A stretch of DNA of 64,000 nucleotides from Mariprofundus aestuarium (GTDB lineage: Bacteria; Pseudomonadota; Zetaproteobacteria; Mariprofundales; Mariprofundaceae). A program made the position numbers and the translations under genes. The stretch spans positions 1,853,001-1,917,000 of the forward strand of contig NZ_CP018799.1 of assembly GCF_002795805.1 (NCBI RefSeq). Direction: 5' to 3'. A model generated the notes under the pieces. The model was not told where the DNA came from. It made no database searches and worked only from the letters and a program-made list of their open reading frames with translations. This document shows, piece after piece, positions 32,035 through 42,568 of the stretch (its first letter is position 1; the number at the start of each line of letters is the position of its first letter).

Positions 32035-33186
32035 TTACAGCGGTTTGGAGACCGGATAGGAGCCCAGCACCTTGATGAATCCACCCGGTTTGGCTTGAAT
32101 CTCGGCAATTGCTTCGGCGACACTTGTGTCGTCACGATGGCCCTGCACATCAACGAAGAAGACATACTCCCAGAGCTTCTTCTTCGATGGACGCGACTCG
32201 ATACGGGTCAGGCCGATGCCGCGACCGGCAAAGGATGAGATCAGATTATGCAGCACACCCGGTTCATCCTTGATCGACATCACTAGTGATGTTTTATCCT
32301 CACCGGAAGCCGGAGAGTCGTGCTGACCGATGACATAAAAACGGGTCGTATTATCATGATAATCTTCAATATTACGCTGAACCAGCGGCAACTCCGACTG
32401 ATCAACAATCGAGTAGGGACCAATCACAGCACACTTTTTCCAGTCCAGTGAACCGGAACCGTGGGTTTTTGCATCTTCAACAATTTGTGCGGCACGAATA
32501 GTGGAGGAGGAGTCCATCATCTGCGCATTTGGCAGGTGAGAGGCTAGCCAGTTGCGGCACTGACCCAGTGGCTGCGGATGTGAAAGTACCACCTCAATCT
32601 CATCAAGTGAATCGGCATAGGTGAAGAGGTGATGGTGGATCGAGAGTTGCACTTCAGCACAGATAAACACATCGCGTTCCATATCAGCAAAGAGATCCAG
32701 CGTAGGCGTTACCGCCCCCTCAAAAGCATTCTCTACCGGCACAACACCGTAGGTAGCTCGCCCGGCTTCAACCTCATCAAACACCAGCTCCAGTGAGCTG
32801 CATGGCAGATACTTCGGCGTTGCGCCGAACTGGCGTGTGGCGGCTGTATGACTGAATGTACCTTCAGGGCCGAGATAGGCGATGGTCATCGGATGTTCCA
32901 ATGCCAGGCAGGCGCCGATAATCTCACGGTAGATACCGTGGATCGCCTCATCGGAAACTTTCGTTTCGTGAGAGGCTTCTGCAGCGACTGCATTGCGTGC
33001 CAGCAGTCGGCGGATAATTGAGGCCTCACGACTCGGCACATAAAACGGCGCATTGCCCTTGTTCTGCTTGGCCTCACCCACCTGCGCAGCCAATTGTGCG
33101 CGCTTGCGGATCAAGTCCAGCACCTCATCATCAACAGCATCAATCGCGACACGTAATTTGTTCAGTTTCTCTTCCAGATCACCCAT
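32035..33186 (-). CDS. pheA: Bifunctional chorismate mutase / prephenate dehydratase (P-protein)
   Basis: A 383-residue enzyme for phenylalanine synthesis. An AroQ chorismate mutase occupies about residues 1-90 (IDAVDDEVLDLIRKRAQLA, PFYVPSREASII). A prephenate dehydratase domain follows (about 103-280; YLGPEGTFSHTAA, VVPVENAFEGAV, NTTRFYVIG), then a C-terminal ACT domain (about 295-375; SIKDEPGVLHNLI, IESRPSKKKLWEY). The ACT motifs ESRP and GVL suggest feedback inhibition by phenylalanine. It starts the aromatic operon, 43 bases after uvrA. Confidence 0.95.
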   Translation of the reverse strand: MGDLEEKLNKLRVAIDAVDDEVLDLIRKRAQLAAQVGEAKQNKGNAPFYVPSREASIIRRLLARNAVAAEASHETKVSDEAIHGIYREIIGACLALEHPMTIAYLGPEGTFSHTAATRQFGATPKYLPCSSLELVFDEVEAGRATYGVVPVENAFEGAVTPTLDLFADMERDVFICAEVQLSIHHHLFTYADSLDEIEVVLSHPQPLGQCRNWLASHLPNAQMMDSSSTIRAAQIVEDAKTHGSGSLDWKKCAVIGPYSIVDQSELPLVQRNIEDYHDNTTRFYVIGQHDSPASGEDKTSLVMSIKDEPGVLHNLISSFAGRGIGLTRIESRPSKKKLWEYVFFVDVQGHRDDTSVAEAIAEIQAKPGGFIKVLGSYPVSKPL

Positions 33187-33228
33187 GCCAGCAACCTAGC
33201 AGCGAGGACCTGTGCAATCCATTCAGAA

Positions 33229-36039
33229 TTACAGGGATGACTTCAGATAATGGCCAGTATGCGAGGCCTCGCAAGCAGCGACCTGTTCAGGGCTGCCTGA
33301 GATAACGACTGTGCCGCCTTTGTCGCCACCTTCGGGTCCCATATCGACAATCCAGTCTGCTGTTTTGATCACATCAAGATTGTGCTCAATTACAATCACC
33401 GTATTGCCGCGATCCACCAGTGCATGCAGCACATCCAACAGCTTGGCAACATCGTGGAAATGCAGACCTGTGGTCGGTTCATCCAGGATGTAGAGGGTGT
33501 CACCGGTCGCCTTGCGAGCCAGCTCCTTGGAGAGTTTAACGCGCTGCGCCTCACCACCGGAGAGCGTGGTGGCCGACTGCCCCAACTGGATATAACCCAG
33601 CCCCACCTGTTGCAGTGTTGTCAGCCGGTTTTTCAGCGCCGGAATAGCTGCGAAAAACTCCAGCGCCTCTTCCACTGTCATGTGCAGCACTTCATCAATC
33701 GTCTTGCCCTTATAGCGGATATCGAGCGTTTCACGGTTATAGCGCTTACCCTGACACGTCTCGCAGTGCACATAGACATCAGGCAGGAAGTGCATCTCCA
33801 CCTTGATGATGCCGTCACCCTGACACGCCTCGCATCTTCCTCCCTTCACATTGAAGGAGAAACGACCCGGTTTATAGCCTCGTGCCCGTGATTCAGGCAC
33901 ATGCGCGAAGAGTTCACGGATGGGGGTAAAAATAGCGGTGTAGGTAGCCGGATTGGAACGCGGCGTGCGGCCGATCGGGCTCTGGTCAATATCGATAATT
34001 TTATCAATATTCTCTGCACCGATTAACTTCGTGTGGCTTCCAACCCGCTCGGTTTTCAACCCTTTGGCACGGGCAAAACCGCGAAAAAGCGTATCGTTGG
34101 TCAATGTCGATTTACCAGAGCCCGACACGCCGGTAACGCAGGAGAAGCGGGAGAGCGGAAACCGGGCCGTAACCTGCTGCAGGTTATGCTCGCATGCCCC
34201 CTCAACACCGATCATGGTGTGATTTTTCAGTACCTTGCGGCGGTTCGGGACCTCGATCCTTTTACGTCCGGAGAGATAATCAGAGGTGAGCGTATTCGCT
34301 TTGAGGATATCCTTCAGCTTACCCTGCGCAACCACCTCACCACCGTGTTCGCCAGCCAGAGGCCCCATATCGATCACCCAGTCAGCACTGCGAATTGCAT
34401 CCTCATCATGTTCAACAACAAGCACCGAATTACCAAGATCACGCAAACGCCTGAGTGTCCCCAGAAGGCGATCGTTATCCCTCTGGTGCAGGCCGATAGA
34501 GGGCTCATCAAGGATATAGAAAACACCCACAAGGGCTGAGCCGATCTGGGTGGCAAGTCGGATCCGCTGTGCTTCGCCGCCAGAGAGGGTTCCCGCTGTA
34601 CGTTCCAGACTAAGGTAATCAAGTCCCACCTCGATCATAAAGCCAAGTCGCGAGGAGATCTCCTCCAGCACCTTATCGGCAATGGCCAGCTGCTGATCGG
34701 AGAGTTTCAAACCATTGATCCATGCCACCCCTTCACGCAGCGGCATGGCAACAACCTCTGGCAGGCTTTTATCGTTGATGCGCACATGGCGTGCCGACCT
34801 GATCAGTCGCGTTCCGGCGCAGCTTGGGCAATCGATGGTGTCGATATATTTGGACAATGCCTCGCGCACATCATCAGAAGATGATTCACGATAGCGCCGT
34901 TCAAGGTTGGGGATCACCCCTTCGAAGGGGCGCTCAACCGTGCGATTCTGGCCCGGCGTTTCGTAAATGAATTGGATTTTCTCCCGGCCACTGCCATAGA
35001 GGAACACCTTTCTGGCCGCTTCGCTAAGTTCGTTGAACGGTGAGTCCATATCACCACCGACATGGCTTGCGACCGCCTCCAGCGTCTGCCGATACATGAA
35101 TGTCTCCCGCCCTGCCCAGGGCTCAATAGCCCCATCCTCCACCGAGAGTGAACCATCCGGAACCACAAGTTCTGGATCGAACACCGTCTTGCTACCCAGC
35201 CCGTCGCAGGCGGGGCAGGCTCCCACAGGTGAGTTGAAGGAGAACAGCCGCGGTTCAATATCAGGATATGAGATATTGCAATCGGGGCAGGCAAAGCGTT
35301 CGGAGAAGAGTTGCTCATCCTTGCCAATCAGTGCAATCATCATACCTTCACCGTAACGCAGTGCAGTCTCCACCGAATCGGCAAGCCGGGTGCGGATACC
35401 ATCGCGGATCACCAGCCGGTCGACGACCAGTTCAATGTTATGTTTGATGTTTTTCGCAAGTACAGGGAGATCATCTAGCCCCATCACCTCGCCATCGATG
35501 CGCACACGCACAAAGCCGTCTTTTCCGGCCTTCTCCAGTTCCTTGCGAAACTCGCCCTTTTTGCCGCGTGCAATCGGAGCAAGCAGCTGAACCTTCGCCC
35601 CCTCCTCCAGCTTTTCCAGCTGATCGATAATAACACTGGCCGGTTGGGAGGTGATCGGTTTGCCGCAGCCATGGCAGTAGGGTTGACCGATGCGGGCAAA
35701 AAGCAGTCGCAGGTAGTCGTACACCTCGGTAATTGTGCCAACCGTGGAGCGCGGATTACGGCTGGTTGTCTTCTGCTCAATTGAGATGGCCGGAGAAAGC
35801 CCCTCGATGGCATCGACATCGGGACGTTCCATCATGCCAAGGAACTGGCGCGCATAGGATGAGAGTGACTCGACATATCGCCTTTGGCCTTCGGCATAGA
35901 GGGTATCAAAAGCAAGCGACGACTTGCCGGAACCGGACACACCGGTGATTACCACCAGCTTATCGCGCGGAATATCCAGACTGACATTTTTAAGGTTATG
36001 CACCCGCGCACCCTGCACACGGATCATCTTCTCACTCAT
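33229..36039 (-). CDS. uvrA: UvrABC excinuclease ATPase subunit A
   Basis: A 936-residue damage-recognition ATPase of nucleotide excision repair (E. coli 940). It has two ABC modules, with [20 protein letters not shown] and [10 protein letters not shown] as Walker A motifs, two LSGGEAQR signatures, and zinc modules CPDC...CPAC and CEAC...CETC. ATG 36039 has GGAG upstream; an in-frame start at 36069 is less likely. It is followed at 43 bases by pheA. Confidence 0.97.
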   Translation of the reverse strand: MSEKMIRVQGARVHNLKNVSLDIPRDKLVVITGVSGSGKSSLAFDTLYAEGQRRYVESLSSYARQFLGMMERPDVDAIEGLSPAISIEQKTTSRNPRSTVGTITEVYDYLRLLFARIGQPYCHGCGKPITSQPASVIIDQLEKLEEGAKVQLLAPIARGKKGEFRKELEKAGKDGFVRVRIDGEVMGLDDLPVLAKNIKHNIELVVDRLVIRDGIRTRLADSVETALRYGEGMMIALIGKDEQLFSERFACPDCNISYPDIEPRLFSFNSPVGACPACDGLGSKTVFDPELVVPDGSLSVEDGAIEPWAGRETFMYRQTLEAVASHVGGDMDSPFNELSEAARKVFLYGSGREKIQFIYETPGQNRTVERPFEGVIPNLERRYRESSSDDVREALSKYIDTIDCPSCAGTRLIRSARHVRINDKSLPEVVAMPLREGVAWINGLKLSDQQLAIADKVLEEISSRLGFMIEVGLDYLSLERTAGTLSGGEAQRIRLATQIGSALVGVFYILDEPSIGLHQRDNDRLLGTLRRLRDLGNSVLVVEHDEDAIRSADWVIDMGPLAGEHGGEVVAQGKLKDILKANTLTSDYLSGRKRIEVPNRRKVLKNHTMIGVEGACEHNLQQVTARFPLSRFSCVTGVSGSGKSTLTNDTLFRGFARAKGLKTERVGSHTKLIGAENIDKIIDIDQSPIGRTPRSNPATYTAIFTPIRELFAHVPESRARGYKPGRFSFNVKGGRCEACQGDGIIKVEMHFLPDVYVHCETCQGKRYNRETLDIRYKGKTIDEVLHMTVEEALEFFAAIPALKNRLTTLQQVGLGYIQLGQSATTLSGGEAQRVKLSKELARKATGDTLYILDEPTTGLHFHDVAKLLDVLHALVDRGNTVIVIEHNLDVIKTADWIVDMGPEGGDKGGTVVISGSPEQVAACEASHTGHYLKSSL

Positions 36040-36088
36040 CACTACTCCGATATCTGCTACAACAGGCAACCCACTCTATGAAGCGGGC

Positions 36089-36119
36089 ACAAAAAAGAAA
36101 CGGGCTGGAATATCCAGCC
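36089..36119 (-). terminator. Terminator of the CPBP protease gene
   Basis: GGCTGGA and TCCAGCC form a perfect seven-pair stem with a three-base loop (36103-36119). On the minus strand it is followed by CGTTTCTTTTTTGT. It begins at the stop codon of the CPBP gene and separates that unit from uvrA. Confidence 0.8.
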
Positions 36120-36781
36120 TAAAATAGTACAAAAAGAAGAGCTGCAGCATTAGCGCTGGCATGCAGGGCAACTGCAACCCAAAGGTTACGACTCCACTCG
36201 TAGGCCAGTGCAAAAACAATACCGCCGAAGATTTGTGGCAGCTCCGGCTGACCATGCATCAGGGCAAAACAGCCTGCACTTAACAACACGGACAAAAGCA
36301 TACCGAAAGATCGGCGCAGCAGGCGGAAGATCAGACCACGGAATAGAAGCTCCTCCACCACCGGTGCCAGCAGCACCATAAGCAGAAGCCCGGCCAGACC
36401 AGCAAGCCATGGTGGAGCGGCAAGATGCGCAAGCAGTGCGTAGTCCAGTAACCAGAAAACCAGCAGCAGGATCACGAACAGAACCAGCGTGACTGCAGCC
36501 AGCACCGCAAATACCCGCACTCCTTCAGCATCCGGCCTACCCAGCCCGAGGTTATCCCCCATCTTGAAATAGTTAATAAGCAGTCCGATCACAATCAGTT
36601 CGACCAGACGCAGAATCAGCAGCTGTGTCTGCAACTCAACGCCAGCCAGCAAAGCCCCTGCAGCCATTTCACAGACCACAACACCCAGCACCATGCTCAG
36701 CGCAAACTTCAGCGGCAGCTCACCCCACGATTTTCGAACAGCGGTTACGTCCTTAATACACTTCATGAAACCTTTTCTCAT
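36119..36781 (-). CDS. CPBP-family intramembrane metalloprotease
   Basis: A 220-residue polytopic membrane protein of the CAAX protease/bacteriocin-processing (CPBP/Abi) family. The three catalytic motifs are present: EELLFRGL (EExxxR), FALMHG (FxxxH) and HASANAA (HxxxN), in hydrophobic helices. Its substrate is unknown; family roles range from bacteriocin self-immunity to protein processing. ATG 36781 has AGGAG five bases upstream, so the longer frame to 36853 is not used. It forms its own unit between two terminators. Confidence 0.88.
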   Translation of the reverse strand: MRKGFMKCIKDVTAVRKSWGELPLKFALSMVLGVVVCEMAAGALLAGVELQTQLLILRLVELIVIGLLINYFKMGDNLGLGRPDAEGVRVFAVLAAVTLVLFVILLLVFWLLDYALLAHLAAPPWLAGLAGLLLMVLLAPVVEELLFRGLIFRLLRRSFGMLLSVLLSAGCFALMHGQPELPQIFGGIVFALAYEWSRNLWVAVALHASANAAALLFVLF

Positions 36782-36882
36782 AACTGCTCCTGATTCATCG
36801 GCAGCCGATACTAACGCCAGCTCATGTTTCAGCAGCACTCCAGAAAAACACACTTTTCAAGCCCTTGTGCTCCACCCAAAAT

Positions 36883-36925
36883 GGCTGCTTTCAGCTGCGA
36901 GTTAAACTCGCAGCCGAAAGCAGCC
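36883..36925 (-). terminator. Long hairpin after priA
   Basis: A 20-pair stem with a three-base loop: GGCTGCTTTC-G-GCTGCGAGT pairs fully with its partner arm as minus-strand RNA, with one G-U wobble. ATTTT follows. It lies 17 bases after the priA stop and probably ends that transcript; the short U-tract leaves a small REP-like element possible. Confidence 0.65.
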
Positions 36926-36941
36926 GTTCCGTCGGGTTCAC

Positions 36942-39122
36942 TCACATCATGTCTTGGGGGTCAACATCCACTCTTATGCGCACATCTCGCGGTGGAACCA
37001 TGCCTGTGAGCAGCGGCTGCAGTTTCCATGGCAAAAGTTTTCGAGAGGCATCGCGCAGCAGCACCTCTATGCGATACTTGCCGGCCAGCCTTTCCATCGG
37101 ACAAGGCATGGGGCCTGTGACATTGACCCCTTCAAGGTTTTCGCAGTGGCGGGTGAAGAGTGTGGCCACCTCGGTTGCCCTTTCAATCTTTGTAGATAAG
37201 AAGACCAGCCGCACCCAGCGGGCATAGGGCGGGTAGTGCAGCATCTCTCGCAGCTTCAACTCTTCACCAAGTGTTTGGATCGCATCATCTTCAGAGATGC
37301 GCGTTAGCCAGTCAGCCTCAGGCATGCGTGTCTGAATAATCACTTGTCCCGGCTTATGACCACGGCCCGCCCTGCCTGTCACCTGCGTCATCTGCTGCCA
37401 CCAGCGCTCCCCCGCCCTGAAATCGGGCAGGCTGACGCCGAGGTCGGCATTAACCACACCAACCAGCGTCACATTGGGAAAGTCGTGCCCCTTCACCAGC
37501 ATCTGGGTACCAATCAGGCAGTCGAGCTCTCCACTCTCAAATGCCGCAAGCGTATCGGTAAGACGAGCATGACTGGTGATCACATCGCGATCGAAGCGGG
37601 AGAAGCGTAGCTCGGGAATCGACTCCTTGAGCCACTCCTCCAGCTTCTCGGTTCCTTCGCCAAGCGGCAGAAAGGCATCCTCACCGCACGACTCGCAGCT
37701 TTTTGGTACACGACGCCGGAAACCGCAGGTGTGGCAGCGCAACTGGCCTGCCCGGCGGTGCAGGGTCAATCGAATCGAACAGCCGGGGCACTCCGGCACA
37801 TCGCCGCAGGCCGTGCACTGCAATGCAGGGGCATAACCACGCCGATTCAGGAAGAGGATCGACTGGTCACCCCGCTCAAGATTTTCGCGCATGGCATTCA
37901 GAAGCGGATCGGAGAGTGGCGCATCAACCCCGCGCATATCGACAATTTCGCTACGCATGGGTGTGTCATGGGAGGCCACCCGCAGTGGCAGATCAAGACG
38001 CTCATACCGCCCCGCCTCAACCTGACTCCAGCTCTCAAGGCTTGGCGTCGCCGAACCAAGCACAATGGGGATATTCAGCTCCTGAGCCAACAGCACAGCC
38101 ATATCACGCGCCGAATAGGCCATCCCCTCCTGCTGTTTAAAACTACCATCGTGCTCCTCATCAACCACGATCATGGCAAGCTTGGGTAGCGGCAGAAACA
38201 GAGCAGAGCGGGTACCGATCAGCACATCGACCTGATCCAGATGCTGACGCACCGACAAGCGATCCCCACCACTCAAGGCCGAGTGCCAGATCGCCACATG
38301 CTTAAAGCGCGCAGTCAGACGGGCAAGCCACATCGGTGTAAGTCCGATTTCCGGAACCAGCACCAGCACCTGGCCACCGTTTGCCACCACCGATTCGGCA
38401 GCGTTGAGATAGACCTCTGTTTTTCCCGAGCCGGTACGTCCAAAAAGCAGGTAGGGCTTGAAGGTGTCGAGGTGAGAAACAATCGCATTGATCGCACGTT
38501 GCTGATCTGCTGTCGCGACGAATTCAGATCCCTTATCCCCCTCTGCAGGTAGAAACGGTTGCGCTGCAACCGCCTGCACCAACCCTGTCTCCACCGCTCT
38601 GGAGAGAGCATAGCGCACACCTGACGTGCTGCCTGATTCTGCCGCACGTTTCAGAATAGTTTTCAGCGTGACCGCTGCACGGGTAGCAAACAGGTTTGCA
38701 AGCAGAGGGTGCGCAGCAAGCCGGGCAGGCTCACTGCAGCGAAAACGGCGCAGGTCATCCTGAAGTGCCCAGCCAAGCGAGGTGCTCCAGAGCTCTCCGG
38801 GTGAAGCGAGGTAGTAGCGCCCTACCCGCTCCAGCCATGCCAGACGAGAGTGATCAAGCAGAGGCTCCACATCAAGGCGATCGCCAACAGATTTAAACGT
38901 TGAGCTTTCATCACCAGTAACAGTGGTTACAGCCAGAACCAAACCGAAGCGGGTTCCCTTTCCAAATGGCACCTGAACACGGATACCGCTCAGAGGTTTG
39001 CCAAGAGAGTCCGGCCATAGATAGGTAAAGCTCCCGGGAAGTGGTGCAAACACCGCAACCTCGACAGCAACATTTTGATCGGACAACACCACAGCCGAAC
39101 TACTCAGCTCGATCACTCCCAT
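36942..39122 (-). CDS. priA: Primosomal replication-restart helicase PriA
   Basis: A 726-residue superfamily 2 helicase that reloads the replisome at stalled forks. It has an N-terminal 3' DNA-binding domain (VAVFAPLPGSFTYLWP, VQVPFGKGTRFG), Walker A GRTGSGKTEVYL, DEEHD (Walker B), ILFLNRRGYAP, and zinc-binding cysteines in CTACGDVPECPGCS, CHTCG and CESCG. The length equals E. coli PriA. ATG 39122 overlaps the upstream dehydratase gene by 23 bases; the Shine-Dalgarno site is weak, and an in-frame start at 39146 exists. Confidence 0.95.
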   Translation of the reverse strand: MGVIELSSSAVVLSDQNVAVEVAVFAPLPGSFTYLWPDSLGKPLSGIRVQVPFGKGTRFGLVLAVTTVTGDESSTFKSVGDRLDVEPLLDHSRLAWLERVGRYYLASPGELWSTSLGWALQDDLRRFRCSEPARLAAHPLLANLFATRAAVTLKTILKRAAESGSTSGVRYALSRAVETGLVQAVAAQPFLPAEGDKGSEFVATADQQRAINAIVSHLDTFKPYLLFGRTGSGKTEVYLNAAESVVANGGQVLVLVPEIGLTPMWLARLTARFKHVAIWHSALSGGDRLSVRQHLDQVDVLIGTRSALFLPLPKLAMIVVDEEHDGSFKQQEGMAYSARDMAVLLAQELNIPIVLGSATPSLESWSQVEAGRYERLDLPLRVASHDTPMRSEIVDMRGVDAPLSDPLLNAMRENLERGDQSILFLNRRGYAPALQCTACGDVPECPGCSIRLTLHRRAGQLRCHTCGFRRRVPKSCESCGEDAFLPLGEGTEKLEEWLKESIPELRFSRFDRDVITSHARLTDTLAAFESGELDCLIGTQMLVKGHDFPNVTLVGVVNADLGVSLPDFRAGERWWQQMTQVTGRAGRGHKPGQVIIQTRMPEADWLTRISEDDAIQTLGEELKLREMLHYPPYARWVRLVFLSTKIERATEVATLFTRHCENLEGVNVTGPMPCPMERLAGKYRIEVLLRDASRKLLPWKLQPLLTGMVPPRDVRIRVDVDPQDMM

Positions 39123-40968
39123 GCGTAAAAGCAGCCTCTGGCACAAGCTGTTTCAATTCGTTATAGATCTGCTGTACATCGCGCTTGCCACAGGCGCCGC
39201 GAAGCTCTTCCATCAGCTGCAACATCGCATCCCAATCCACCTCGCGGCTTCCCGAGAGTAAAATCTTCGGATGGCTAGTCGCAGCCAGCTTTTCAGATGC
39301 ATGAAACAGCTCCTCATAGAGCTTCTCACCGGGCCTTAAACCCGTGAACTTAATCTCGATATCGCGACCGGGCTCAAGACCTGTCAAGCGGATCATCTGC
39401 TCGGCCAGATCGACAATCTTCACCGGCTCACCCATATCGAGTACGAATATCTCGCCACCCTCCCCCATGCTTCCCGCCTGAAGAATCAGGCTTACGGCTT
39501 CGGGGATGGTCATGAAATAACGGGTAATATCGGGGTGGGTAACTGTAACCGGGCCACCCGCCTCGATCTGTTTGCGAAACAGCGGTACAACCGAACCTGC
39601 TGAGCCAAGCACATTGCCAAAGCGGGTAGTAATGAATGCCGTACTCTCATTGCGTCGATTGAGGTTCTGGCAGTAGATTTCAGCAGTACGCTTGGTTGCC
39701 CCCATCACATTGGTCGGATTAACCGCCTTGTCGGTTGATACCTGTACAAACTTTTCAACCCCGAACTGTACCGCCATATCGGCAATGCCACAGGTACCGA
39801 AGACATTGGTCTTCACCCCTTCGGCCGGATTCTCCTCCACCAGTGGCACATGCTTGTAAGCGGCGGCATTGAACACCACATCAGGCCGGAAGTGATCGAA
39901 GACCCAGCTCATGCGTGACACATCGCGGATGTCCCCCAATACACCATGCAGCACTGTTTCAGTCGGAAGCATCGCCTGAATCTCCTGCTCAACGGTGTAG
40001 AGATTAAATTCACCGTGATCCAGCAAAATCAGGCGGGAGGGCTTATGCCTCACCACCTGCCGACAAAGCTCCGAACCGATAGACCCCCCTGCTCCAGTCA
40101 CCAAGACGCATCGGCCTGTCAGCAACTGATGAATACCAGAGTCATCCAGTTCAATCGTCTCACGACCCAGCAGATCCTCAATCTCAACCTGCCGCAGATG
40201 TGACACCTCAACCTTACCATCAGCCAGATCGGAAACAGAAGGCAGTGTTCTGCATACCACATGATGCTCCTGACACTGTTTCACCACCCTCTGTATCAGC
40301 TGATGCGACGCTGATGGCAGCGCCAGAAGCACCACCTCAACACTGCGGAGTTCAATAATCTTCCCAAGGTCATCCAGTGTCCCGAGAACCCGCACCCCAT
40401 GAATTTCCTGGCCCTGTCTGAGTGCGGAGTCGTCAAGAAAACCGACTGGCTCATAAGGCCCTGATTTAAGCAGGTCGCGCACAAGAAGTTCACCTGCTTG
40501 GCCTGCCCCAACAAGTAACGCCCGCTTGCGTTCAAAAGAGCGAATGTTGAGATTACGATCCTTGATCCAGCGATAAAACAACCGGGGAAGAATCAGGCCG
40601 CTGATTAATATAGCAGGATAGAGTGCCAGCACAGAGCGTGGCAGCCCCTCCAGACGCAGTAAGAGAAACATCACAATAAAGCTTATGACAGCACCAAGTG
40701 ATACAGCCTTAACTATGCGTATTAGATCGGGCATTGAGGCATATCGCCAGATTCCCCTGTAGAGGCCGAAAAAGAAATACGCTGCCGCATGCATTGGCAG
40801 CGCAGTAATAATTAAGAGTTGTAACGGCCTGACATATTCAACAGGGATGACATCAAGATTAAAGCGGAGCCAGTAGGCCAGCCAGATGGCAAGTGGAATC
40901 CACACAAGGTCGTGAACCATCACCAGAAGCGGATTTCGCAGTGCCTTGAGCTTACTCATGCGGACCAT
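39100..40968 (-). CDS. wbpM: WbpM/CapD-type UDP-GlcNAc 4,6-dehydratase, membrane-bound
   Basis: A 622-residue nucleotide-sugar dehydratase. Four N-terminal membrane helices (about 10-125) precede a first Rossmann-like domain (LLVGAGQAGELLVRDL) and a catalytic SDR domain (about 285-585) with VTGAGGSIGSELCRQ. The Ser-Met-Lys type active site (QVSTDKAVNPTNVMGATKRTAE) replaces the usual YxxxK. Such enzymes make UDP-4-keto-6-deoxy-GlcNAc for QuiNAc or bacillosamine-type sugars. It closes the polysaccharide locus, behind a terminator that follows the HhH gene, and runs into priA. Confidence 0.9.
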   Translation of the reverse strand: MVRMSKLKALRNPLLVMVHDLVWIPLAIWLAYWLRFNLDVIPVEYVRPLQLLIITALPMHAAAYFFFGLYRGIWRYASMPDLIRIVKAVSLGAVISFIVMFLLLRLEGLPRSVLALYPAILISGLILPRLFYRWIKDRNLNIRSFERKRALLVGAGQAGELLVRDLLKSGPYEPVGFLDDSALRQGQEIHGVRVLGTLDDLGKIIELRSVEVVLLALPSASHQLIQRVVKQCQEHHVVCRTLPSVSDLADGKVEVSHLRQVEIEDLLGRETIELDDSGIHQLLTGRCVLVTGAGGSIGSELCRQVVRHKPSRLILLDHGEFNLYTVEQEIQAMLPTETVLHGVLGDIRDVSRMSWVFDHFRPDVVFNAAAYKHVPLVEENPAEGVKTNVFGTCGIADMAVQFGVEKFVQVSTDKAVNPTNVMGATKRTAEIYCQNLNRRNESTAFITTRFGNVLGSAGSVVPLFRKQIEAGGPVTVTHPDITRYFMTIPEAVSLILQAGSMGEGGEIFVLDMGEPVKIVDLAEQMIRLTGLEPGRDIEIKFTGLRPGEKLYEELFHASEKLAATSHPKILLSGSREVDWDAMLQLMEELRGACGKRDVQQIYNELKQLVPEAAFTHGSDRAE

Positions 40969-40974
40969 GCTTCA

Positions 40975-41020
40975 CAAAAAAGATGGCGCGGCAATCTCTA
41001 TCCATGAAACTGCCGCGCCA
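40975..41020 (-). terminator. Terminator after the HhH (ComEA-like) gene
   Basis: TGGCGCGGCA and TGCCGCGCCA form a perfect ten-pair stem around a 17-base loop (40984-41020), then ATCTTTTTTG on the minus strand. It ends seven bases before the wbpM start, so wbpM expression needs read-through or a hidden promoter. Confidence 0.7.
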
Positions 41021-41036
41021 TGCAGTTCAGCACCTG

Positions 41037-41333
41037 CTAGTAACTGGCTTTTTCCTTATCATCATGCCCGCCAACTTCGACGGAATCCTTGGTTTTGGCC
41101 AGGTTTTTCTCACCAATTCCTTTGACATCAAGCAGATCATCCACTTTGGCAAATGCCCCGTGTTCATTCCTGTACGCGACAATTGCCTCGGCTGTCTTTT
41201 CACCAATTCTTTTTACAGCCTGAAGTTCCTCTACTGTTGCTGTATTAAGATTGACCGCTTCTCCGGCATGTACCGGTGTAGCAAGCATGAAAACAGCAAC
41301 TAACAGAGATTCAAAAAGGTGTTTTAATTGCAT
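41037..41333 (-). CDS. ComEA-like helix-hairpin-helix exported protein
   Basis: A 98-residue protein with a signal peptide (LFESLLVAVFMLATPVHA) and one double helix-hairpin-helix domain: VNLNTATVEELQAVKRIGEKTAEAIVAYR and DDLLDVKGIGEKNLAKTK. It resembles the DNA-binding half of ComEA, which binds DNA in the periplasm during uptake. The short single-domain form is common in proteobacteria, often without proven competence. ATG 41333 overlaps the ligase gene by ten bases; a TTG two codons upstream is possible. The acidic tail is DDKEKASY. Confidence 0.88.
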   Translation of the reverse strand: MQLKHLFESLLVAVFMLATPVHAGEAVNLNTATVEELQAVKRIGEKTAEAIVAYRNEHGAFAKVDDLLDVKGIGEKNLAKTKDSVEVGGHDDKEKASY

Positions 41334-42568
41334 TCGCAATCCCCCTTTTCATTTTGTATCCGGTTGCCGGCCAATCCTGTTCCAAGCAATAGTACAGCCA
41401 GTATAGCAGAAAAATGCTCTTCTACAGAAGTCGAACTCAGCGCATGAACTGCAAGAGCTAATGCAGGGAGAAAAATGAGTGGTGCCATGGGTAACTCACG
41501 CCAATCCATGCGCCAGCCTTCCCGCATCCAGAAGTAGAGCAAAGAGCACAAGAGCAGAAGTCCAAGAGGCCCCCAGCGAGTCAGGTTTAGAAGGTATTGG
41601 TTATGGGGATGCGCTGTAGATCTCGATGCCGAACGCCTCTCGGCTATCATTTTATCAAGCGCCACCGGAAATCCTCCCGTTCCAACGCCTAGAACTGGAT
41701 TATCCAGGTATATATTGATACTGGTCTTCCACATTTGGAAACGCTCTTGTGTTGCCAGAATGGCATTGTCTGAGCTATCACGCCAATCCAGCCCCGCCTC
41801 ATATTGTGTTTGAGTAAAAGCAAGCCAAGTTCCATGTAAGCGTTCTTTGCCAGAACCTAGGGCAATAACAAACAGCATCAGAACAGCCATGGCAACAAAC
41901 ATCACTGCAATTCGCCAGCTTCTTGAGTCAACCACCCATTTTAGACACACGCTTAACATGAGTATCACAGCAATGAGATAACCGCTTCGCCCTTGTGCCG
42001 CAAAAACCATCACATATGACCAAGCCGCCAACCCCCATACGATCAGGCGTTGTGTTCCACTCCAGAGCAATCCCAAGTGTAACAGCCAGGTAGCCCAGAC
42101 ACCGTAGACAAAACCGAACCCGATATGGCCGATATGTCCCGTAGCATTCTCGGCATTTGAACCGCCAGTAGTGACTTCTACATACCCGAACATCTGTAGG
42201 ACACAATAAACAAGGTTAACTGCCAATCCGGCAGATAATGAAAGCAGAAATAAATCTCGCCACTTCTTATCTAAAGATATGGAAACTACAATTGGAAGAA
42301 GTAACCAGAACCAGTGACGCCCCAAGACATGCAGCCCCCACTTGAGGTCAAGACTCCACAACAGCCCAAGCAGCAACAGAACCATGTAAGCACAAAAGAT
42401 AATGCTAAGTAACCTATGGTTGCTCCAGCACTCTCTAGCTCCCTGCCACCAAACCCCCGATACAAGCCCTAAAGCCAGCGCAGCGCCTAAGAAAATATTG
42501 GTCACCGCAACCGAAAAGGGAAATACCAAAGCAGCAGCACAAAGTAAAATCATGATTAAACGGCTCAA
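41324..42568 (-). CDS. O-antigen ligase/polymerase (WaaL/Wzy_C family)
   Basis: A 414-residue polytopic protein with about twelve helices and a large extracytoplasmic loop. The Wzy_C region holds RSTAHPHNQYLLNLTRWGPLG, with the histidine and arginine expected in O-antigen ligases and polymerases. It either polymerises repeat units (Wzy) or attaches the glycan to lipid A-core (WaaL); no other candidate for the step was found in the window. TTG 42568 overlaps the upstream stop (TTGA) and has GGGAG seven bases upstream. It is the penultimate gene before the HhH protein. Confidence 0.82.
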   Translation of the reverse strand: MSRLIMILLCAAALVFPFSVAVTNIFLGAALALGLVSGVWWQGARECWSNHRLLSIIFCAYMVLLLLGLLWSLDLKWGLHVLGRHWFWLLLPIVVSISLDKKWRDLFLLSLSAGLAVNLVYCVLQMFGYVEVTTGGSNAENATGHIGHIGFGFVYGVWATWLLHLGLLWSGTQRLIVWGLAAWSYVMVFAAQGRSGYLIAVILMLSVCLKWVVDSRSWRIAVMFVAMAVLMLFVIALGSGKERLHGTWLAFTQTQYEAGLDWRDSSDNAILATQERFQMWKTSINIYLDNPVLGVGTGGFPVALDKMIAERRSASRSTAHPHNQYLLNLTRWGPLGLLLLCSLLYFWMREGWRMDWRELPMAPLIFLPALALAVHALSSTSVEEHFSAILAVLLLGTGLAGNRIQNEKGDCECN

